Below, piece by piece: positions 1 through 6,908 of a stretch of 7,434 bases of DNA. Each line of letters starts with the position of its first letter. The stretch's first letter is position 1. Source of the stretch: Candidatus Neomicrothrix sp. UBA672 (GTDB lineage: Bacteria; Actinomycetota; Acidimicrobiia; Acidimicrobiales; MedAcidi-G1); the NCBI GenBank assembly GCA_002299135.1, contig DBNM01000112.1, positions 1,101 to 8,534 on the forward strand. The letters run 5' to 3'. The position numbers were made by a program, and so were the translations under genes. The notes beneath the pieces are model-generated. The model saw nothing but the letters and a program-made list of their open reading frames with translations. It was not told the DNA's origin and searched no databases.

Positions 1-149
1 CAAGAGTCAGATTTCATTACCAAAAGTAGGAAAAATTTTACCTCTTCTATTAATGGACACGAGAGCTATTTGAGACGACAACACAGACCAGTAAGACCTC
101 AAAGGCACAATTGAGCTTAGACCTACCTATTTGCTTCACTTCATAGCGC
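1..149. other. Upstream region without a recognisable gene
   Basis: I see no gene I can name here. One + frame is open from the left edge to a TGA at 112-114 and would encode a basic 37-residue tail ending in RPVRPQRHN. It could be the end of a gene that starts outside the window, or chance. A second + frame is open to a TGA at 71-73. No start codon with a ribosome binding site, no hairpin followed by a T run, and no T-box-like leader is visible. A 5-bp inverted repeat (CTCAA 98-102, TTGAG 111-115) is too short to call. The region most likely holds the intergenic spacer and promoter area of alaS. Confidence 0.4.
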
Positions 150-155
150 TAGGCT
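150..155 (+). promoter_or_regulatory. Putative -10 element of a leaderless alaS promoter
   Basis: TAGGCT fits the TANNNT consensus of a sigma-70-type -10 hexamer. It ends 7 bases before the alaS ATG, so transcription would start at or next to the A of the start codon. No convincing -35 box is seen at 16-18 bp spacing; TTGCT at 131-135 is too close. There is no good Shine-Dalgarno before alaS, only AGG at 151-153 with a 9-base spacing, which is part of the same hexamer. The same arrangement recurs before aroE and aroK, which raises confidence somewhat. Confidence 0.4.
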
Positions 156-162
156 TGTTTTT

Positions 163-2742
163 ATGGGAAAGTTACCGTCAACAGCGAAAGCGATTCGTAA
201 CGAATTCACTGATTTTTTCTCTACACGCGACCATGAGATAGTTGCATCAGGAAGCCTGATACCTCACGACCAAACACTTCTTTTCACTGTGGCTGGAATG
301 GTCCAGTTTAAACCCTATTTAATTGGTGAACAGCCAGCCCCATGGCCGCGAGCTGTAACTGTGCAAAAATGTGTCAGAGCTGGTGGGAAACACAACGATC
401 TGGATGAAGTTGGAAGAACGAGCCGTCATTTAACTTTTTTCGAAATGATGGGAAACTTCAGTTTTGGAGATTATTTCAAATCCGAAGCATGTTCTTACGC
501 GTGGGAATTTGTAACAAAAAATCTTGGTCTAGATTCTGAAAAACTTTGGGTAACTGTCCATGAAAGCGATGATGAAGCCGAGGAGATTTGGATAAACGAA
601 GTGGGTGTTTCTCCTAACAGGATTCAGCGTTTAGGGGAAGACAACTATTGGAGGATGGCTGAAACCGGTCCATGTGGACCTTGTTCAGAAATTTTTTGGG
701 ACAAAGGGTCAGAATTCGGCGCTGATGGAGGACCAGCACACGGAGGGGAAGAGCGGTTTGTTGAAATTTGGAACCTTGTATTTATGCAATTCGAACAACA
801 TCCAGATGGTTCTACGACACCATTGCCTTCTCCGGCGATAGATACAGGTTTAGGGTTAGAGAGAATTCTGACGGTAATGCAAGGAGTCGATTCCGTTTGG
901 GAAACAGATGAAATTTCAAAGATTATTGAAAAAATAGGACAGCTGGCAGGGATTTCATACGGGGAGGAAGAAAGGTCCGATATCTCAATGAGAATTATTG
1001 CCGATCACGCTCGCTCTTCGACATTTTTGATAAGTGATGGAGTTTTTCCAAGTAACGAAGACAGGGGGTATGTACTTCGGCGAATTATTCGTCGATCAGT
1101 AAGACACGCATGGTTGCTGGGACTTGAAGACTCTGTAATGCCTTTATTGGCAGAATCAGTGGTGGCAATTATGGGATCTGATTATCCCGAACTCAAACAA
1201 AACATCGAGTTCATTCAGGAAGTTCTGAGTAGAGAAGAAGACAGGTTCCGCGAAACATTAAAATCTGGATTGTTGATTCTCGATGAAGCAATCTCAGACC
1301 TTGGAAAAAATAAAACACTTAGTGGTGAAGTTTCTTTCAAACTGCATGACACGTATGGATTTCCTCTCGAGTTGACTGAGGAAATTTGTGCAGAAAGATC
1401 TATTGAGGTCGACATTGAAGGGTTTGAAGAATCAATGTCAAGTCAGCAAGATAGAGCTCGTTCAGCGCGCAAAGATGCAATAAGTGTCGATGAAACGGGT
1501 GAGTTGAGAAAAGTTCTAGATGAAAAAGGTCCAACGAACTTTGTCGGCTATGACAAAACTACTGGTGATTCAACTGTCATATATTTTGATGACAATCTGA
1601 TCGCTCTTGACGCAACACCGTTTTATGCAGAGTCCGGGGGTCAGATAGGTGACACAGGAAGGATTTCCACGAAAACTGCCAAAATTCAAATTGTTGACAC
1701 GACTCTTGCCTTAGATGCAATACATATACATCAATATGAATTATTAGAAGGTCATTTAGAGCTGGGTCAACAGGCAAATGCTGAGGTTGACAGTGAAAGA
1801 AGGTCTCAAATTCGTCGTAACCATACAGCTACACACTTGATCCACTGGGCTTTAAGAGAGGTTTTGGGAGAACATGTAAAACAACAAGGTTCATATGTGG
1901 GTTCAGATCGTTTGCGTTTCGATTTCAGTCATTTCGAAGCAGTTACTGATGAGCAAATTTCTTCGGTAGAGAACCTTGTTAATTCTGAAATACTAAACAA
2001 TTCTGAATGCAGTCATGAGGAAATGACACGCGAGGAAGCTGAAGAGAAAGGTGCGATAGCTTTTTTCGGGGATAAGTATGGAGAAACTGTCCGGGTTTTA
2101 CAGGCAGGCCCAAAGTCTCTTGAGTTTTGCGGAGGAACTCATGTTTCGGCATTGGGTGACATTGGATTAGTGAAAATCGTTTCTGAAGGTTCCATAGGCT
2201 CGAACATTCGGCGATTGGAGGCAGTCACTGGCACATCCGCTGTTGAAAATTTGAGAGAAGCTGAAAGTTTTCTTTTAAGTGCTGCAGATCTTGTAGGGGT
2301 ACCACTGGAAGATTTATTAGACGGAATTCAAAGAAAAATGGATGAACTTAAATCGCTAAAAAACGAAGTTCAAAATTTGAAACGTAAAGAAGCATTAGGG
2401 ATGGTTAAAGAGCTTGCAGAAAATGCGGAAGATGGAATAGTTGTTTCAATCATTGAAAGTATAGATAGGGAGAGTTTGAGAGAATTGGCAGTTGCCGTAA
2501 GAGATCAAGAAGAAGTTAAAGCTGTGATATTAGGAACTGCACCAACCGACGGAGGTGCGGCTTTAATAGCTGCTGTCAAGATCGATAGTGGTTTGAATGC
2601 GGGAACTATTTTGGCTGAAGCGGCTAAAACAATAGGTGGCGGAGGAAGGCCAAATGCTGAACTCACAATAGTTGGTGGCAAGAGTCCAGAAAACCTCGAA
2701 GAGGCATTAGAGCAAGCCAGGGCAGTTGCTCAAGCTGGTTGA
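163..2742 (+). CDS. alaS: Alanine--tRNA ligase (AlaS)
   Basis: Class II synthetase that activates alanine with ATP, loads it onto tRNA-Ala and hydrolyses mischarged Ser- or Gly-tRNA-Ala; cytoplasmic. The 859-residue length is normal for a full bacterial AlaS. The order of domains is complete. The catalytic core spans about 1-250, with the motif 2 region around residues 69-105 (QKCVRAGGKHNDLDEVGR, then FFEMMGNFSFGDYFK), GPCGPCSEI at 169-177 and the motif 3 stretch GLGLERI at 229-235. A tRNA-recognition helical region follows. The editing domain has AESGGQIGDTG at 489-499 and zinc ligands H554, H558 (HTATH), C656 and H660 (CGGTH). A short helical, probably coiled-coil stretch at about 725-750 leads into the C-Ala domain with GGGGRP at 825-830. 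The ATG at 163 gives a normal N terminus. It is first in a likely unit with ruvX and mltG. Confidence 0.98.
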   Translation: MGKLPSTAKAIRNEFTDFFSTRDHEIVASGSLIPHDQTLLFTVAGMVQFKPYLIGEQPAPWPRAVTVQKCVRAGGKHNDLDEVGRTSRHLTFFEMMGNFSFGDYFKSEACSYAWEFVTKNLGLDSEKLWVTVHESDDEAEEIWINEVGVSPNRIQRLGEDNYWRMAETGPCGPCSEIFWDKGSEFGADGGPAHGGEERFVEIWNLVFMQFEQHPDGSTTPLPSPAIDTGLGLERILTVMQGVDSVWETDEISKIIEKIGQLAGISYGEEERSDISMRIIADHARSSTFLISDGVFPSNEDRGYVLRRIIRRSVRHAWLLGLEDSVMPLLAESVVAIMGSDYPELKQNIEFIQEVLSREEDRFRETLKSGLLILDEAISDLGKNKTLSGEVSFKLHDTYGFPLELTEEICAERSIEVDIEGFEESMSSQQDRARSARKDAISVDETGELRKVLDEKGPTNFVGYDKTTGDSTVIYFDDNLIALDATPFYAESGGQIGDTGRISTKTAKIQIVDTTLALDAIHIHQYELLEGHLELGQQANAEVDSERRSQIRRNHTATHLIHWALREVLGEHVKQQGSYVGSDRLRFDFSHFEAVTDEQISSVENLVNSEILNNSECSHEEMTREEAEEKGAIAFFGDKYGETVRVLQAGPKSLEFCGGTHVSALGDIGLVKIVSEGSIGSNIRRLEAVTGTSAVENLREAESFLLSAADLVGVPLEDLLDGIQRKMDELKSLKNEVQNLKRKEALGMVKELAENAEDGIVVSIIESIDRESLRELAVAVRDQEEVKAVILGTAPTDGGAALIAAVKIDSGLNAGTILAEAAKTIGGGGRPNAELTIVGGKSPENLEEALEQARAVAQAG

Positions 2743-2746
2743 TTAA

Positions 2747-3160
2747 GTGAGAGCTTTAGGGATAGACCTCGGAGGCAAAAGGATCGGGGTTGCAATAAGC
2801 GACAATGATGGGAAAGTAGCGACCCCCCTTCAAGTCTTAAAACGTTCAAAAAACACCAAAGAGGATCATAAAAAAATTAGTGATTTGGTGTCCGAATGGG
2901 AAGCAGAGTGTGTTGTGGTTGGAATGCCTTATTCGCTAAACGGAGACAAGGGCCCAGCTGCTAAAGCGGTTGAGGAAGAAGTTGAGGAATTGGCTTCTGC
3001 TGTATCCGTTCCGGTGGACATACATGATGAACGTTTAACAACAGTAATAGCGGCCCAAGAGTTGTCTTTTCAGGGCTTAGATAATAAGAGACAACGTAAA
3101 GTGATTGACCAGGTTGCAGCATCGGTGATCCTGCAATCATGGTTAGATAACCGGACTTGA
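2747..3160 (+). CDS. ruvX: RuvX/YqgF family RNase H-fold nuclease (putative pre-16S rRNA nuclease)
   Basis: Member of the YqgF family, RNase H-fold proteins implicated in processing the 5' end of 16S rRNA precursor and, in mycobacteria, shown to have Holliday-junction resolvase activity. The 137-residue length is typical. Family landmarks are all present: GIDLGGKRIGVAISD at 5-19 with the first metal-binding Asp at D7, the VVVGMPYSLNG loop at 56-66 followed by GPAA, DERLTT at 94-99 (E95), and D121 before AASVILQ. The start is a GTG only 4 bases after the alaS stop, with no clear Shine-Dalgarno, so translation is probably coupled to alaS. The GTG is supported because the first conserved strand begins at residue 3. 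Which of the two proposed family functions it serves here cannot be told from sequence. Confidence 0.95.
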   Translation: MRALGIDLGGKRIGVAISDNDGKVATPLQVLKRSKNTKEDHKKISDLVSEWEAECVVVGMPYSLNGDKGPAAKAVEEEVEELASAVSVPVDIHDERLTTVIAAQELSFQGLDNKRQRKVIDQVAASVILQSWLDNRT

Positions 3161-3170
3161 ACGGAGACGG

Positions 3171-4409
3171 GTGACAGAGGAAACACCAATCGAAGAGCCT
3201 TATGAAAAAAGTTCTCTTCATGAAGAAGACAACAACTTCGAAGAGTTCTATCTAAGTGATGATGATTATGAAATAAGGCCAGATGTTCGATGGGTTCGCT
3301 ATCGGCCTCCTATGGGACCCATAGTTCGCTGGGGATTAGTAGCTCTAGTAGTGCTTGTGGTTTTTGTCAGTGGATGGACACGACTCGAAAATTGGATAGA
3401 CGACCAGGTCGAACCTAATCAAATGCCGGGAGCAGAAATTGAATTCTCGATAGAAGACGGCTGGACCACGAATGATGTAATAGCGACCTTAGGTGATTTG
3501 GAAATAATCGACAGCCCAACGATGTTCAGACAATGGATGAGATGTCCTACTGTGCTTAAAAGATTTTTGAATTGCAATCCAGGTGAGGATTATTCTTTTC
3601 AAGCAGGGCGGTACTTACTGAAAGAGCATTCAAGTTTTCAAGACACAGTGGTGGAACTTCGGAAAGGCCCGATACCAGAAGAAGTTATACGGGTAACCGT
3701 CCCTGAGGGGTTGACTTTAGAGCAAATAACTAAACGTTTGTTAGGGTCATTGCCTGCTTTTAATGAAGAAGAACTTCGGATCTCACTTTTGGATGATCGC
3801 CTAAAATGGGAGCACTACCCTTCGAATCTTTCATTTCTTTTAGCGGAAGGCTTATTATTCCCAGACACTTATCAATTAGATGAAGCGACAGTGTCAGATG
3901 AAATGAGTCTTCTGTTGCGAATGCATCAACAATTTTTGAAAGTTATTGAAGAGGAAGAAATAGAGAAAAAAACACGAAACCTTGGTATTACTCCATATGA
4001 AGCTCTAATAATTGCATCACTAATTGAAGAAGAAGCTCAACTAGCTGAAGAGAGGCCAATGATAGCGAGAGTTATTTATAACCGACTACAAAGAGGGTGG
4101 AGGTTGGGTATCGACGCGACATCTCGTTACGCCGTTGGTAAAACTGCCGGACAGGAACTCAGTGTTGAAGATTTGGAATATGACTCCCCATGGAACACAC
4201 GCGTATCACTTGGACTTCCACCTACAGCTATTTCAGCACCGGGCAGAGCTTCAATCCAAGCAGCTCTTAATCCAGTTAAAGGTGACTGGCTTTATTACGT
4301 CAGAACTGATCAAAATGGGGTTGTGGGTGCTCACACATTTGTTAGAACTTCAGACGACTTTGAAAAAGCACGGAAAATATGCGTAAATAAAGATCTAGGG
4401 TGCGGTTAG
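3171..4409 (+). CDS. mltG: Endolytic transglycosylase MltG (YceG family)
   Basis: Membrane-anchored lytic transglycosylase that cleaves nascent peptidoglycan glycan strands and is thought to set their length. The 412-residue protein has a strongly acidic cytoplasmic tail (14 Asp/Glu in the first 35 residues), one membrane segment at about 51-69 with basic residues before it, then an extracytoplasmic part. The YceG catalytic core shows IIASLIEEEA at 280-289, where E286 aligns with the catalytic Glu (E218) of the E. coli enzyme, then VIYNRL at 301-306, the LGIDATSRYAVG loop at 312-323 and SPWNTRVSLGLPPTAISAPG at 339-358. The PEGLTLEQI stretch at 178-186 belongs to the preceding LysM-like subdomain. 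The start is GTG with GGAG at 3163-3166, spaced 4 bases. It lies 10 bases after ruvX. Unusually, all four cysteines (C125, C135, C404, C411) fall on the predicted outer side. Confidence 0.95.
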   Translation: MTEETPIEEPYEKSSLHEEDNNFEEFYLSDDDYEIRPDVRWVRYRPPMGPIVRWGLVALVVLVVFVSGWTRLENWIDDQVEPNQMPGAEIEFSIEDGWTTNDVIATLGDLEIIDSPTMFRQWMRCPTVLKRFLNCNPGEDYSFQAGRYLLKEHSSFQDTVVELRKGPIPEEVIRVTVPEGLTLEQITKRLLGSLPAFNEEELRISLLDDRLKWEHYPSNLSFLLAEGLLFPDTYQLDEATVSDEMSLLLRMHQQFLKVIEEEEIEKKTRNLGITPYEALIIASLIEEEAQLAEERPMIARVIYNRLQRGWRLGIDATSRYAVGKTAGQELSVEDLEYDSPWNTRVSLGLPPTAISAPGRASIQAALNPVKGDWLYYVRTDQNGVVGAHTFVRTSDDFEKARKICVNKDLGCG

Positions 4410-4413
4410 ATCT
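4391..4413. repeat. Inverted repeat at the mltG end, upstream of aroE
   Basis: Perfect 7-base arms AGATCTA (4391-4397) and TAGATCT (4407-4413) flank a 9-base spacer. The repeat covers the last mltG codons and its TAG stop, and ends where the putative extended -10 of aroE begins. If transcription starts at the aroE ATG, the repeat covers about -37 to -15, a usual place for a repressor operator. It could equally form a short RNA hairpin, but no T run follows, so it is not a standard intrinsic terminator. The core hexamer AGATCT also occurs inside genes (for example 1396, 2286, 5093 and 5141), so chance is a real possibility. Confidence 0.3.
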
Positions 4414-4421
4414 GCGATAAT
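4413..4421 (+). promoter_or_regulatory. Putative extended -10 of a leaderless aroE promoter
   Basis: TGCGATAAT is an extended -10: a TG at 4413-4414, one base, then GATAAT, one mismatch from TATAAT. It ends 6 bases before the aroE ATG, so the predicted transcript would begin at the start codon. No Shine-Dalgarno exists in the 18 bases between mltG and aroE, which fits a leaderless mRNA. No -35 match is seen at the right distance, which extended -10 promoters can tolerate. This would give aroE a supply independent of alaS-ruvX-mltG readthrough. Confidence 0.45.
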
Positions 4422-4427
4422 TTCATT

Positions 4428-5285
4428 ATGAGGATTAGTGGGTCAACAATATTGGTGGGAGTGATTGGAAATCCAGTAAAACATTCCCTATCCCCAGTAA
4501 TACTCAATGCTGCCTTTAGAGAAGCAAAAATAAACTGGGTGTATACAGCTTTTGAAACACCTGAGGAAAAACTTGCAGACGCCATCGGTGGAATTAGAGC
4601 CTTGGGAATAGCGGGCCTATCTGTAACCATGCCACACAAAGCAAAAGTCTGCTCACTGCTTGACGAAATTAGTGACAGCGCGCAAACGTTAAATGCCGTT
4701 AACTGCATCGTTAATGATGCAGGGAAATTGGAAGGACATAACACGGATGGAGATGGATTTTTAGATGCCGTGAAACATGATGCAGGGCTAGATGTTGCAG
4801 GTAAAAAGGTTTTAGTAGTTGGATCAGGAGGTTCAGCGAGATCAATAATTCATTCACTTGGCAAAGCAGGAGCAGCAGAAATAGCTGTTATTAACAGAAC
4901 TAAAAAGAAAGCCCTGGATGCACTCGAGTTAGCCGGTCCAGTTGGTAGATATGTAGAAGAAACCGAAATTCCTGAAGTAGTTTCGGAAGCTAATCTGGTT
5001 ATTAATGCGACGCCAATTGGCATGTTAGACACTGATGACACTGCAAATTTTCCGATAGAACCAAATTTATTTTCTAAAGGTCAATTGGCTATAGATCTGA
5101 TTTACCACCCTATTTCAACCCCGTGGATGGAAGCACTTAGAGATCTAGAAGTTGAAGCTCATGGAGGTCTGTCGATGTTGATTTTTCAAGCTGCTAGGGC
5201 ATTCAAACTCTGGACCGGCAAGGAGGCACCCGTGGATGCTATGAGAAAAGCAGCTATGGATGAAATCGAAAATAAAACACAATAA
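4428..5285 (+). CDS. aroE: Shikimate dehydrogenase (AroE)
   Basis: Catalyses NADPH-dependent reduction of 3-dehydroshikimate to shikimate, step 4 of the shikimate pathway; cytoplasmic. The 285-residue length is normal. The substrate domain carries the shikimate-binding SLSP (20-23), MPHK with catalytic K71, NAVN (89-92) and NTDGDG with catalytic D107. The Rossmann domain has the glycine loop VGSGGSAR at 131-138, a mild variant of the usual GAGGAAR, and NRT at 156-158, whose Arg is the typical NADP-phosphate contact. NATPIGM (193-199) and the C-terminal GLSMLIFQAA (247-256) complete the family pattern. The ATG at 4428 is preferred because ISGSTILVGVIGNPV is a common N terminus for actinobacterial-type AroE; nearby in-frame TTG and GTG codons would cut it off. 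It starts 18 bases after mltG. Confidence 0.96.
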   Translation: MRISGSTILVGVIGNPVKHSLSPVILNAAFREAKINWVYTAFETPEEKLADAIGGIRALGIAGLSVTMPHKAKVCSLLDEISDSAQTLNAVNCIVNDAGKLEGHNTDGDGFLDAVKHDAGLDVAGKKVLVVGSGGSARSIIHSLGKAGAAEIAVINRTKKKALDALELAGPVGRYVEETEIPEVVSEANLVINATPIGMLDTDDTANFPIEPNLFSKGQLAIDLIYHPISTPWMEALRDLEVEAHGGLSMLIFQAARAFKLWTGKEAPVDAMRKAAMDEIENKTQ

Positions 5286-5328
5286 GAAACATTTAACTAA
5301 TCGTTTCAGTTGAGTGTCAGTAAATAGG

Positions 5329-5334
5329 TAATCT
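5329..5334 (+). promoter_or_regulatory. Putative -10 element of a leaderless aroK promoter
   Basis: TAATCT matches TANNNT and ends 6 bases before the aroK ATG in the largest intergenic gap of the aro cluster (5286-5340). TTGAGT at 5310-5315 resembles a -35 box but the 13-bp spacing is too short for a normal sigma-70 promoter. AGGT at 5326-5329 is about 12 bases from the ATG, too far for an efficient ribosome binding site, while AAAGAG directly abuts the start codon, too near. The element would drive aroK-aroB-aroQ and the downstream peptidase gene. Confidence 0.4.
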
Positions 5335-5340
5335 AAAGAG

Positions 5341-5886
5341 ATGCCTAAAGAAAAATTATGTCACGTTACTTTGGTGGGTCACATGGGTTCAGGTAAATCC
5401 ACGATCGGGTCACTACTTGGAAAGTTGATGAACTATGACCACGCCGACCTTGATGTGGTAATAGCAAATCAAGCAGGGCGAAGTGTAGGTGTAATTTTTG
5501 CTGAAAAAGGAGAAAAGTTTTTTCGAGATCTTGAAGGGCAGGCGCTTGAATCAAAACTTTCGGTGCCAGAACCTTTGGTTATCTCAACAGGTGGAGGGAT
5601 TGTAGAAAGGTCTTCAAATCGAAGGTTGTTGCGCGAAAAGTCTTTTGTCATTTGGCTTCGCACTGATATCAATACCTTGGTTAAACGCGTAAGCAAACGA
5701 TCCACAAGACCGCTTCTAGAAGGAAATGACCCGTTGGAAGTGCTTACGAAACTCGATGAAGAAAGATCAGACCTTTATGCAGAAGTAGCAGACCTGACTG
5801 TAGATACCAACAACATGAAGCCTTCAAATGTCTCTGAATTACTGTTCGATAGTTTAAAGTCTCGTTTAGGTGTAGAAAATGAATGA
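5341..5886 (+). CDS. aroK: Shikimate kinase (AroK)
   Basis: Phosphorylates the 3-hydroxyl of shikimate with ATP, giving shikimate 3-phosphate (step 5); a cytoplasmic P-loop kinase. The 181 residues fit the family. The Walker A loop is GHMGSGKST at 13-21 with K19. Shikimate-binding residues are visible as D38 (in DLD), R62 (FFRDLE), the GGG at 84-86 and R142 (ERSDLY), and the lid Arg is R123 in RPLLE. The ATG at 5341 leaves a proper first strand before the P-loop. The last 8 bases overlap aroB, a sign of translational coupling. From general knowledge, aroC often precedes aroK in actinobacterial clusters; here only 55 non-coding bases lie between aroE and aroK. Confidence 0.96.
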   Translation: MPKEKLCHVTLVGHMGSGKSTIGSLLGKLMNYDHADLDVVIANQAGRSVGVIFAEKGEKFFRDLEGQALESKLSVPEPLVISTGGGIVERSSNRRLLREKSFVIWLRTDINTLVKRVSKRSTRPLLEGNDPLEVLTKLDEERSDLYAEVADLTVDTNNMKPSNVSELLFDSLKSRLGVENE

Positions 5887-6883
5887 AGTCAAAGTAGCGC
5901 TACCTAGTGGCATTGCATATCCGGTCATTATCGGCAATGGTGCGATGGGTAGATTGCCGAGCTTGATTCCTCCTGGAGCTAATCGCGCTGCAATTGTTAC
6001 ACAGCCAAAAATTGGAATATCTGTAGAACTTGAAATCGAACATAAGGTTTTTGAAATTGGTGACGGAGAGGAAGCTAAATCTTTAGGAACAATTGGAGAA
6101 CTCTGTAGCGCTTTTGCTTCTTGGGGTTTAACAAGAGCTGATGTAATTGTAGGTGTAGGGGGAGGGGTGGTTACCGATGTGGCTGGATTTGCTGCTGCCA
6201 CATATCACAGAGGAGTTGCCGTTATTCACGTAGCTACAACTCTTCTAGCGCAGATCGATGCTGCCGTAGGTGGTAAAACAGGAGTCAATCTTCCAGAAGG
6301 AAAGAATTTAATGGGTTCCTTCTGGCAGCCATCAGGCGTCATATGCGATCTTGACACTTTGGACACGCTTCCCGAACGCGAGTTGCGTTCAGGTTTGGGA
6401 GAGTTGGCTAAATACCATTTCTTGACTGGCGATCCACTTATTCAAATGGAACTAGAAGACAGAATTTCAAGGGCAGTTGAGATAAAAGCTGAGATCGTCG
6501 TACAAGATGAAAAAGAGCAAGGTAAAAGAGCCTTGCTCAACTATGGACATACTTTGGGTCACGCCATTGAAAATATTGGAAATTATGAGATTAAACACGG
6601 AGAAGCAGTAGCCATAGGTCTGATTTATGCCGCAGAACTTGCTCATATCCTAGAACGCATAGATCATGAAAGAGTTTTGGAACATCGCCAAATAGTGGAG
6701 AGCTACGGTCTCCCTAGTGTCCTACCTTCATCAATGAGTGATAAGGATTTATTATTAGCAATGACACGAGATAAAAAAGCAGTGGATGGCTTTACTTTCG
6801 TTTTAGATGGTCCAAATGGTTTAGAAATAGTAAAAGGTATAGAAGAGATTCTTATAAAAGAAACTCTTAAAAAAGTTCGATGA
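5879..6883 (+). CDS. aroB: 3-dehydroquinate synthase (AroB)
   Basis: NAD- and metal-dependent cyclisation of DAHP to 3-dehydroquinate, step 2 of the pathway; cytoplasmic. At 334 residues it is somewhat shorter than the usual 350-365, mainly through a compact N-terminal part, but nothing essential is lost. The NAD-binding stretch GVGGGVVTDVAGFAAATYHRG spans about 92-112, followed by TTLLAQIDAAVGGKTG at 120-135 and GKNLMGSF at 141-148. The three metal ligands are E175 (GELAK), H224 (NYGHTLGH) and H240 (HGEAVAIG), with the conserved H228 between them; the 4 and 16 residue spacings agree with the well-studied Aspergillus enzyme. The ATG is preceded by AGGTG at 5868-5872 with a 6-base spacing, a good Shine-Dalgarno inside aroK. 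The gene overlaps aroK by 8 bases. Confidence 0.96.
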   Translation: MNEVKVALPSGIAYPVIIGNGAMGRLPSLIPPGANRAAIVTQPKIGISVELEIEHKVFEIGDGEEAKSLGTIGELCSAFASWGLTRADVIVGVGGGVVTDVAGFAAATYHRGVAVIHVATTLLAQIDAAVGGKTGVNLPEGKNLMGSFWQPSGVICDLDTLDTLPERELRSGLGELAKYHFLTGDPLIQMELEDRISRAVEIKAEIVVQDEKEQGKRALLNYGHTLGHAIENIGNYEIKHGEAVAIGLIYAAELAHILERIDHERVLEHRQIVESYGLPSVLPSSMSDKDLLLAMTRDKKAVDGFTFVLDGPNGLEIVKGIEEILIKETLKKVR

Positions 6884-6898
6884 TTTCGACAAAGAAGT

Positions 6899-6903
6899 GG
6901 AGG
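6899..6903 (+). promoter_or_regulatory. Ribosome binding site that fixes the aroQ start
   Basis: GGAGG, the strongest Shine-Dalgarno in the window, lies 5 bases before the ATG at 6909. It overlaps the alternative in-frame GTG at 6897 and could not serve that codon. It therefore favours ATG 6909 as the aroQ start. Confidence 0.85.
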
Positions 6904-6908
6904 AAAAT

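Noticed and set aside
98..115. Short inverted repeat CTCAA/TTGAG upstream of alaS
   Set aside because: Five-base arms are expected by chance in a region of this size and no further symmetry extends them.
1..162. T-box or other riboswitch controlling alaS
   Set aside because: No T-box-like conserved stretch, no stable stem set and no terminator hairpin is seen, and the likely promoter leaves almost no leader.
2961..3221. Open frame of 86 codons on the - strand over the ruvX-mltG junction
   Set aside because: It is antisense to the conserved DERLTT part of RuvX and shows no family features.
4135..4386. Open frame of 83 codons on the + strand inside mltG
   Set aside because: It is out of frame with the conserved SPWNTR and GLPPTAISAPG region of MltG and has no independent ribosome binding site.
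4406..4744. Open frame of 112 codons on the - strand across the mltG-aroE junction
   Set aside because: It lies almost wholly antisense to aroE, whose conserved motifs are intact, and its translation has no recognisable pattern.
5286..5307. Possible hairpin after aroE (GAAAC 5286-5290, GTTTC 5303-5307)
   Set aside because: The stem is only 5 bp with a 12-base loop and no T run follows, so it is not a credible terminator.
5866..6201. Open frame of 111 codons on the - strand opposite the start of aroB
   Set aside because: Its Pro/Ser/Thr/Ala-rich translation is what the reverse strand of the glycine- and valine-rich AroB region would give; aroB is clearly the real gene.
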